A stretch of 64,000 bases of DNA from assembly GCF_000024005.1 (NCBI RefSeq), contig NC_013132.1, forward strand, positions 4,396,001 through 4,460,000, in the 5' to 3' direction. Both the position numbers and the translations under genes were made by a program. The DNA is from Chitinophaga pinensis DSM 2588 (GTDB taxonomy: Bacteria; Bacteroidota; Bacteroidia; Chitinophagales; Chitinophagaceae). Numbering within the stretch: position 1 is the stretch's first letter; every line of letters starts with the position of its first letter. Positions 58,870 to 64,000 of this stretch are shown here, piece after piece. The notes under the pieces are model-generated. The model saw nothing but the letters and a program-made list of their open reading frames with translations, searched no databases and was not told the DNA's origin.

Positions 58870-61800
58870 ATGTTGCAGAAATTCATACAAAGACCCGTTT
58901 TAGCAACGGTGATCTCAATCATAATGGTGATACTGGGTATCCTGGGGTTGTGGAAACTTCCCCTCCAGAAATTCCCTGATATCGCTCCTCCCGCCGTACA
59001 GGTAACCGCACTGTATCCGGGTGCGAACGCAGAAACTATCCTGCGTTCTGTGGCGCCTTCTCTCGAAGAAGCCATCAACGGGGTAGAGAACATGATCTAC
59101 ATGAACTCTACTGCCAGTAACGACGGTTCACTGGTGATCTCCGTATATTTTAAACTGGGTACTGACCCTGACCAGGCAGCCGTAAACGTACAGAACAGGG
59201 TAGCGCAGGCCACTGCTCAGCTGCCGGCTGAAGTCGTACAGGCGGGTATTACTACCGCTAAACAGCAGAATAGCTTGCTGATGGTGGTAGATATGTACTC
59301 TGAAGATCCGAAAGTATACGACCAGACTTTCCTGGCCAACTACGCACAGATCAACATCATTCCTGATATCAAAAGGATTCCCGGTGTAGGTCAGGCACTC
59401 ATCTTCGGTGGTAACAAAGATTACTCCATGAGGGTGTGGCTGAATCCTAAACAGATGGCCGCTTATAACCTGGCGCCAAAAGAAGTGATGGCCGCTATCC
59501 AGGACAAAAGCCTGGAAGCTGCTCCCGGTAAATTCGGTGAAAGCAGTACAGAATCTTTCGAATATGTGATCAAGTATAAAGGTAAACTCACCAAACCGGA
59601 GGACTATGAAAATATCGTGATCAAGTCCAACGGAGACGGTTCCTTCCTGCGTCTGAAAGATGTAGCCAGGGTAGAATTCGGTGCATATACCTATGGTAAC
59701 TATACGCGTGTCAACGGAAAGCCTGGTGTTAACATCGCTTCTTTCCAGCTGGCAGGATCTAACTCCAACGAGATCCAGATCGCGATCATGAAATTCATGG
59801 AAAAGGCATCTAAAGACTTCCCTAAAGGCGTTAAATACCTGATCCTTTATAATACAAAAGATACGCTTGACCTGTCTATCGAGCAGGTAAAACACACCCT
59901 GATCGAGGCATTTATCCTGGTGTTCATTGTGGTGTTCATATTCCTCCAGGACTTCAGATCTACGTTGATTCCTGCTATCGCCGTACCTGTTGCGATCGTA
60001 GGTACTTTCTTCTTCATCTCCCTGCTGGGCTTCTCTATCAACCTGCTGACATTGTTCGCATTGGTACTGGCCATCGGTATCGTGGTGGATGACGCGATTG
60101 TCGTCGTCGAAGCGGTGCACTCGAAGATGGAAAAGAAACACCTGCCTCCGAAAGCAGCGACTGTCTCTGCAATGAGTGAGATCAGCGGTGCGATCGTATC
60201 CATCACGCTCGTTATGTCAGCGGTATTCCTGCCGGTAGGTTTCATGGAAGGTTCCACTGGTGTGTTCTATCGTCAGTTCGCCTTCACCCTGGCTATTGCC
60301 ATCGTGATCTCTGCGGTGAACGCATTGACACTGAGTCCTGCACTGGCAGCGCTCTTCCTGAAAGAAACGCATCATGGTCCGCATGAGAGCACGCATAAAG
60401 CAACTTTCAAAGAGAAATTCTTTGCCGGATTTAACAAAGGTTTTGATCGCATGACGAGCAAGTATGTGAACAGCCTGCGTTTCCTGATCCGTCATAAATG
60501 GGTGAGTATTGTCGGCCTGATCATCGTCATTGTTTCAACAATTTACCTGGTAAGGAAAACCCCAACTGGATTTATTCCATCCGAAGACCAGGGCTTTATC
60601 GCGATCTCCATGTCTATGCCTGCGGGTGCATCCCTTGACAGAACTACTTCCATGATTAAGGACGTAGAGAAAACACTGGGTGATCTGCCATCTAAAAGTG
60701 CGCTGATGGGACTGTCCGGTTTCAACATCCTGACACAGTCTTCCAGCCCTTCTGCGGGTGTGGCGTTCATCCTGCTGAAACCTGCCAAGGAGAGAGGTGA
60801 GGTAAAAGACATCAATGCCATCATGGACCAGGTAAGAGGTAAACTGGCCACTATTAAGGACGGTAGTTTCTTCGTATTCACCTTCCCGACAGTACCAGGT
60901 TTCAGTAACGTAGATGCATTGGATGTTGTATTGCAGGATAAGACAAGTGGTAAACTGGATAAATTCAGTGGTATCGCGATGGGCTTTATCGGCGAACTGA
61001 TGAAACGTCCTGAAGTAGCATTTGCGTTTACTTCCTTCCGCGCGGACTATCCACAGTACGAAATAGAAGTAGAAGCAGAAAAAGCAGAACAGCTGAATGT
61101 AAATGTGAAAGACCTGTTGCAGACAATGGGCGCTTACTTCGGTAGCAGCCAGGCGGGTGATTTCAACCGTTTTGGTAAATACTACAGGGTGATGATGCAG
61201 GCAGAGAAAGATGAACGTGCAGCACCTGTTTCCATGGAAGGTATTTTCGTGAAAAACAGACTGGGTGAAATGGTACCTGCAAAATCACTGGTAACCCTGA
61301 AACGTGTATTTGGTCCTGAAACCACTTCCCGTTACAACCTGTTCAACTCTATCGGTCTGAACGTGATTGCTAAACCAGGATATAGCTCCGGTGATGCGAT
61401 CAGAGCCGTACAGGAAGTAGGAGAACAATACCTGCCTACCGGTTATGCTTATGAGTTCTCCGGTATGACCAGAGAGGAAATTTCCTCCAGCGGACAATCC
61501 GTGATCATCTTCTCACTCTGTCTGCTGTTTGTATACTTCCTGCTGGCAGCACAATACGAAAGCTACATCCTGCCACTGGCGGTGATTCTTTCTATCCCTA
61601 CAGGTATCCTGGGTGTATTCCTGTCTATCCGTTTCACAGATATCTCCAACAACATCTACGTACAGGTGGCATTGGTGATGCTGATCGGATTGCTGGCGAA
61701 AAACGCCATCCTGATCGTGGAATATGCTTCACAGAGAAGAAAGGCTGGTAAAAACCTGGTGTTTGCTGCGATCGAAGCTGCAAGACTGAGGTTACGTCCG

Positions 61801-62052
61801 ATCCTGATGACATCCCTGGCCTTTGTGGTGGGATTGATACCGATGATGAGTGACAATGGTCCTTCTGCGATCGGTAACCACTCTATCAGTATCGGGGCTG
61901 CAGGCGGTATGGTGAGCGGAGTTATACTTGGATTGTTCGTCATCCCTGTACTCTTCGTGATGTTCCAGTACCTGCAGGAAAAGGTAAGTGGTACACCCAC
62001 TTCCGTGCAAAACAATGAACAGGCGAAAGTCGCTAAACCGGAATTAGTATGA
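58870..62052 (+). CDS. RND multidrug efflux pump (HAE1/AcrB-like)
   Basis: A 1060-residue inner-membrane pump with 12 predicted transmembrane helices and two large periplasmic loops. The start MLQKFIQRPVLATVISIIMVILGILGLWKLPLQKFPDIAPPAVQVTALYPGA is the HAE1 N-terminus. FALVLAIGIVVDDAIVVVEAVHSKME (about 395-420) holds the two proton-relay aspartates of TM4, and a lysine in TM10 is expected around residue 940-950 (LLAKNAILIVEYASQRR). It trades protons for export of drugs or other lipophilic compounds. It lies 37 bases after the adaptor and overlaps the channel gene by 4 bases (ATGA at 62049-62052). Confidence 0.96.
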   Translation: MLQKFIQRPVLATVISIIMVILGILGLWKLPLQKFPDIAPPAVQVTALYPGANAETILRSVAPSLEEAINGVENMIYMNSTASNDGSLVISVYFKLGTDPDQAAVNVQNRVAQATAQLPAEVVQAGITTAKQQNSLLMVVDMYSEDPKVYDQTFLANYAQINIIPDIKRIPGVGQALIFGGNKDYSMRVWLNPKQMAAYNLAPKEVMAAIQDKSLEAAPGKFGESSTESFEYVIKYKGKLTKPEDYENIVIKSNGDGSFLRLKDVARVEFGAYTYGNYTRVNGKPGVNIASFQLAGSNSNEIQIAIMKFMEKASKDFPKGVKYLILYNTKDTLDLSIEQVKHTLIEAFILVFIVVFIFLQDFRSTLIPAIAVPVAIVGTFFFISLLGFSINLLTLFALVLAIGIVVDDAIVVVEAVHSKMEKKHLPPKAATVSAMSEISGAIVSITLVMSAVFLPVGFMEGSTGVFYRQFAFTLAIAIVISAVNALTLSPALAALFLKETHHGPHESTHKATFKEKFFAGFNKGFDRMTSKYVNSLRFLIRHKWVSIVGLIIVIVSTIYLVRKTPTGFIPSEDQGFIAISMSMPAGASLDRTTSMIKDVEKTLGDLPSKSALMGLSGFNILTQSSSPSAGVAFILLKPAKERGEVKDINAIMDQVRGKLATIKDGSFFVFTFPTVPGFSNVDALDVVLQDKTSGKLDKFSGIAMGFIGELMKRPEVAFAFTSFRADYPQYEIEVEAEKAEQLNVNVKDLLQTMGAYFGSSQAGDFNRFGKYYRVMMQAEKDERAAPVSMEGIFVKNRLGEMVPAKSLVTLKRVFGPETTSRYNLFNSIGLNVIAKPGYSSGDAIRAVQEVGEQYLPTGYAYEFSGMTREEISSSGQSVIIFSLCLLFVYFLLAAQYESYILPLAVILSIPTGILGVFLSIRFTDISNNIYVQVALVMLIGLLAKNAILIVEYASQRRKAGKNLVFAAIEAARLRLRPILMTSLAFVVGLIPMMSDNGPSAIGNHSISIGAAGGMVSGVILGLFVIPVLFVMFQYLQEKVSGTPTSVQNNEQAKVAKPELV

Positions 62053-63467
62053 AAGCACAGATAAATAAATATTTCTTAATAGGTTTGTTGAGTGCCGGCC
62101 TACTGGAGGCATGTAAAGTGTCGAAGGATACGCCGGCGCCTCAACCCGAGTTACCTGTTGCATTCAGAAACAGTGCAACAGCTGATTCCACCACCATCGC
62201 AGATCTTCCATGGGAGAACTTCTTTACAGATGCCACCCTGAAAACGCTGATCGATAACGCTATCAAAAAGAATTATGATATGCAGGCGGCCATCCTGAGT
62301 GTGGAGGCAGCCAGATTGCAAATGAGACAGGCAAAACTGCTGAATCTCCCATCTGCAAAACTGAATGTTGTCGCCAGCACCAGCCGTCCTTCTGATAACA
62401 GTTTGAATGGTATCAGTCTGAGTCAGTTCCTGGGTACCCAACACCTGGAAGACTACAGCGCTAATATCCAGTTTGCCTGGGAAGCTGACATCTGGGGTAA
62501 GATCAAAAATCAGAAGAAAGAAGCATTAGCCGCTTACCTGCAAACAGAAGAATCCCGTAAGCTGTTGCAAACAGATATCGTAGCTACCGTATCAAAGGCA
62601 TTCTATAACCTGCTGATGCTGGATGAACAGCTGGCAGTAGCGCAGAATAACCTGAAACTGAACGATAGCACCCTGCGCATAATCCGCTTACAGTATGACG
62701 CCGGACAGGTCACCCTGGTGGCAGTACAACAGGCGGAAGCGCAACAGCTCACAGCTGCACAGCTGATCCCGCAGATCGAACAGGACATGACCGTACAGGA
62801 AAATGCCCTCCGTATCCTGTCAGGAGAATTGCCTGCAGCAATAGAAAGACACACCAAACTGAATGAATATCCATTGACAGATAAGCTGTCTGCCGGTATT
62901 CCTTCTGATCTGCTGAGCCGTCGCCCGGATGTAAAAAGCAGCGAACTGGCCCTGAACATTGCGAACGCAAGGGTAGGTGTAGCGAAGGCAAATATGTATC
63001 CATCCCTGGTTATTACAGCCAGCGGTGGTCTGAATGCCGTAAAGTTCAGCGACTGGTTTCAGGTACCAACTTCTCTCTTCGGACTGGCAACAGGCGCCAT
63101 CGCGCAACCTTTGTTTGACCGTAAAAATCTGAAAACACAATTTGAAGTGGCTAAGATACAGAGAGAGCAATCCGTGCTCCGTTTCCGTCAGAACGTACTG
63201 GAAGCGACCGGAGAGGTGGCAGATGCACTGGTGAAAATAGAAAAGCTTAAATCGCAATATGACATCGCTTCTACCAAGGTGCAGACACTCCATCAGGCTG
63301 TCAACAATGCCAGCCAGCTGTTTGAAAGTGGCCGCGCCAGTTACCTGGAAGTGATCATCGCGCAAAGTAATGTACTGCAGAGTGAACTGGAAGTCAGCAA
63401 TCTCAGAAGAGATCAGCTGTACGCTGTAGTAGATCTTTACCGTTCCCTCGGGGGCGGTTGGCGATAG
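62049..63467 (+). CDS. Outer-membrane efflux channel lipoprotein (TolC/OprM/NodT type)
   Basis: A 472-residue protein with a lipoprotein signal (GLLEAC, Cys22). Two OEP repeats follow: the first from about DLPWENFFTDATLKTLIDNAIKKNYDMQAAILSVEAARLQMRQAKLLNLPSAKLNV, the second from about LLSRRPDVKSSELALNIANARVGVAKANMYPSLVI. The segment IQFAWEADIWGKIKNQKKEALAAYLQTEES is typical of the NodT group, as is the final ASYLEVIIAQSNVLQSELEVSNLRRDQLYAVVDLYRSLGGGW. It forms the trimeric exit duct of the pump. A strong terminator follows the stop codon. Confidence 0.95.
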   Translation: MKAQINKYFLIGLLSAGLLEACKVSKDTPAPQPELPVAFRNSATADSTTIADLPWENFFTDATLKTLIDNAIKKNYDMQAAILSVEAARLQMRQAKLLNLPSAKLNVVASTSRPSDNSLNGISLSQFLGTQHLEDYSANIQFAWEADIWGKIKNQKKEALAAYLQTEESRKLLQTDIVATVSKAFYNLLMLDEQLAVAQNNLKLNDSTLRIIRLQYDAGQVTLVAVQQAEAQQLTAAQLIPQIEQDMTVQENALRILSGELPAAIERHTKLNEYPLTDKLSAGIPSDLLSRRPDVKSSELALNIANARVGVAKANMYPSLVITASGGLNAVKFSDWFQVPTSLFGLATGAIAQPLFDRKNLKTQFEVAKIQREQSVLRFRQNVLEATGEVADALVKIEKLKSQYDIASTKVQTLHQAVNNASQLFESGRASYLEVIIAQSNVLQSELEVSNLRRDQLYAVVDLYRSLGGGWR

Positions 63468-63490
63468 ATGTACAATTAATTGTATATTGG

Positions 63491-63523
63491 AAAAAACGTC
63501 ACATCATTTGTGACGTTTTTTTT
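63491..63523 (+). terminator. Terminator of the RND efflux operon
   Basis: AAAAAACGTCACA pairs perfectly with TGTGACGTTTTTT (13 bp, 5-base loop TCATT), continuing into a T run. Confidence 0.9.
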
Positions 63524-63531
63524 ATTTTACG

Positions 63532-64000
63532 ATGAATCCAGTCAGACAATTGATGAATGCCGATAATATCCTGTTTAATGCCCTGAAACACCACCGGGGA
63601 TTTATACACCAGCAGCTAGAGGAACTGACCATACAGACATTACCCGAGCGACTGAAGGTATTGGGCAATTCCCAGATGGATATTTACTATGGTGTACTGG
63701 ACCTGCCGGACCTCTTCAGGGAGGTGATCAGTCAGCTGACTGCTACAGGACTATCTGATGAAGCCGGTTATCTGCAACGTTTAAAAGACAACGGTGGTTA
63801 TTTTGAGATTGGCCTTTCTGATAGTTCCCGCTGGATATTACTGCATGGAATTGAGCCGGGGCGTTATATTCACCTGCATCCTGCACGGTATTCCCCACAT
63901 AGTCTCCGGGTAAAAGCGACGGTATTAAAGACTGTCCTCGCCTGTCTGACAATCGTACCGGAAAGCACACAACCCGATCTGGCGGTCCTGAATCATATCC
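63532..64000 (+). CDS. Hypothetical protein (3' end beyond window)
   Basis: An open frame without stop from the ATG at 63532 to the window edge, at least 156 residues (MNPVRQLMNADNILFNALKH ...). The visible part is helical and mixed alpha/beta: HHRGFIHQQLEELTIQTLPE, QMDIYYGVLDLPDLFREVI, then GGYFEIGLSDSSRWILLHGIEPGRYIHLHPARYSPHSLRVKA, and KTVLACLTIVPES. There is no signal peptide or transmembrane segment in this part. No family is recognised. The frame is preceded by the efflux-operon terminator, so it belongs to another transcript. Confidence 0.75.
   Translation, partial: MNPVRQLMNADNILFNALKHHRGFIHQQLEELTIQTLPERLKVLGNSQMDIYYGVLDLPDLFREVISQLTATGLSDEAGYLQRLKDNGGYFEIGLSDSSRWILLHGIEPGRYIHLHPARYSPHSLRVKATVLKTVLACLTIVPESTQPDLAVLNHI

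Noticed and set aside
59128..60141. 337-codon minus-strand frame within the RND pump gene
   Set aside because: Long but rich in His, Asp and Arg as expected opposite this coding sequence; the plus strand carries the full AcrB family pattern.
1..64000. CRISPR arrays, tRNA or rRNA genes, transposases and phage genes
   Set aside because: No regularly spaced direct repeats, no tRNA-like cloverleaf and no transposase or integrase motifs were noticed on either strand by eye; short tRNA-like elements could still be missed without a covariance search.

Overview
The window is chromosomal DNA from a Bacteroidota bacterium, most likely a Chitinophaga-like member of the Chitinophagaceae. Evidence seen in the sequence: two SusC/SusD pairs, an ECF sigma/FecR pair, a type IX secretion C-terminal sorting domain, Bacteroidota lipoprotein signals (SCK, ACS, ACT), and repeated promoter boxes of the TAnnTTTG type instead of sigma-70 boxes. 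No rRNA, tRNA, CRISPR array, phage or transposase gene was found. Both ends cut through genes: a kinase-like gene on the left and an unknown gene on the right.

Layout. 1-5.2 kb: MarR regulator with a kinase-like gene, divergent HxlR regulator and alpha/beta hydrolase, AraC regulator, Bcr/CflA-type MFS exporter. 5.2-7.4 kb: a secreted multidomain GH64 beta-1,3-glucanase. 7.8-22.4 kb: a LacI-controlled saccharide locus (LacI, then divergently SusC, SusD, a large exported glycosidase-like protein, a sodium/solute symporter, an FAD oxidoreductase and a GH9-like enzyme). Three operator palindromes TGGGAnnnnTCCCA sit at its control region. 22.4-25.4 kb: a MocR regulator divergent from an AhpD-like/azoreductase/GNAT operon. 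25.5-28.8 kb: beta-helix lipoprotein, small exported protein, esterase. 28.7-36.6 kb: an ECF sigma, FecR, STN-type SusC, SusD and purple acid phosphatase locus on the minus strand, which looks like a phosphate-ester scavenging system with trans-envelope signalling.

36.6-41.6 kb holds the most interesting cluster: three tightly coupled minus-strand genes encoding an N-terminal effector-associated-like domain plus P-loop ATPase, a large STAND NTPase with a helical-repeat tail, and an effector-associated-like domain plus trypsin-like protease with an intact catalytic triad. This is the organisation expected of an NTPase-gated biological conflict (probable anti-phage) system. It is followed at 41.9-46.4 kb by two large modular proteins of the kind found around toxin/immunity loci: an SMI1/KNR4-like/TPR protein and an LRR-DUF1963 protein.

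46.5-52.8 kb is mixed: a small membrane protein, tRNA methyltransferase MnmD, two proteins without recognised function, a retropepsin-like aspartyl protease whose start lies in a perfect 12-bp inverted repeat, a primase-like protein and a small outer-membrane protein. 52.9-55 kb: macrolide-type glycosyltransferase with an AraC regulator. 55.5-63.5 kb: an outer-membrane protein, then a TetR regulator and an RND tripartite efflux operon (adaptor, pump, outer-membrane channel). The tetR promoter and the efflux promoter carry the same 16-bp palindrome placed between the -33 and -7 boxes, so the regulator very probably represses both. Start sites were moved downstream in several genes where the longest frame added residues before an obvious signal peptide or conserved N-terminus.
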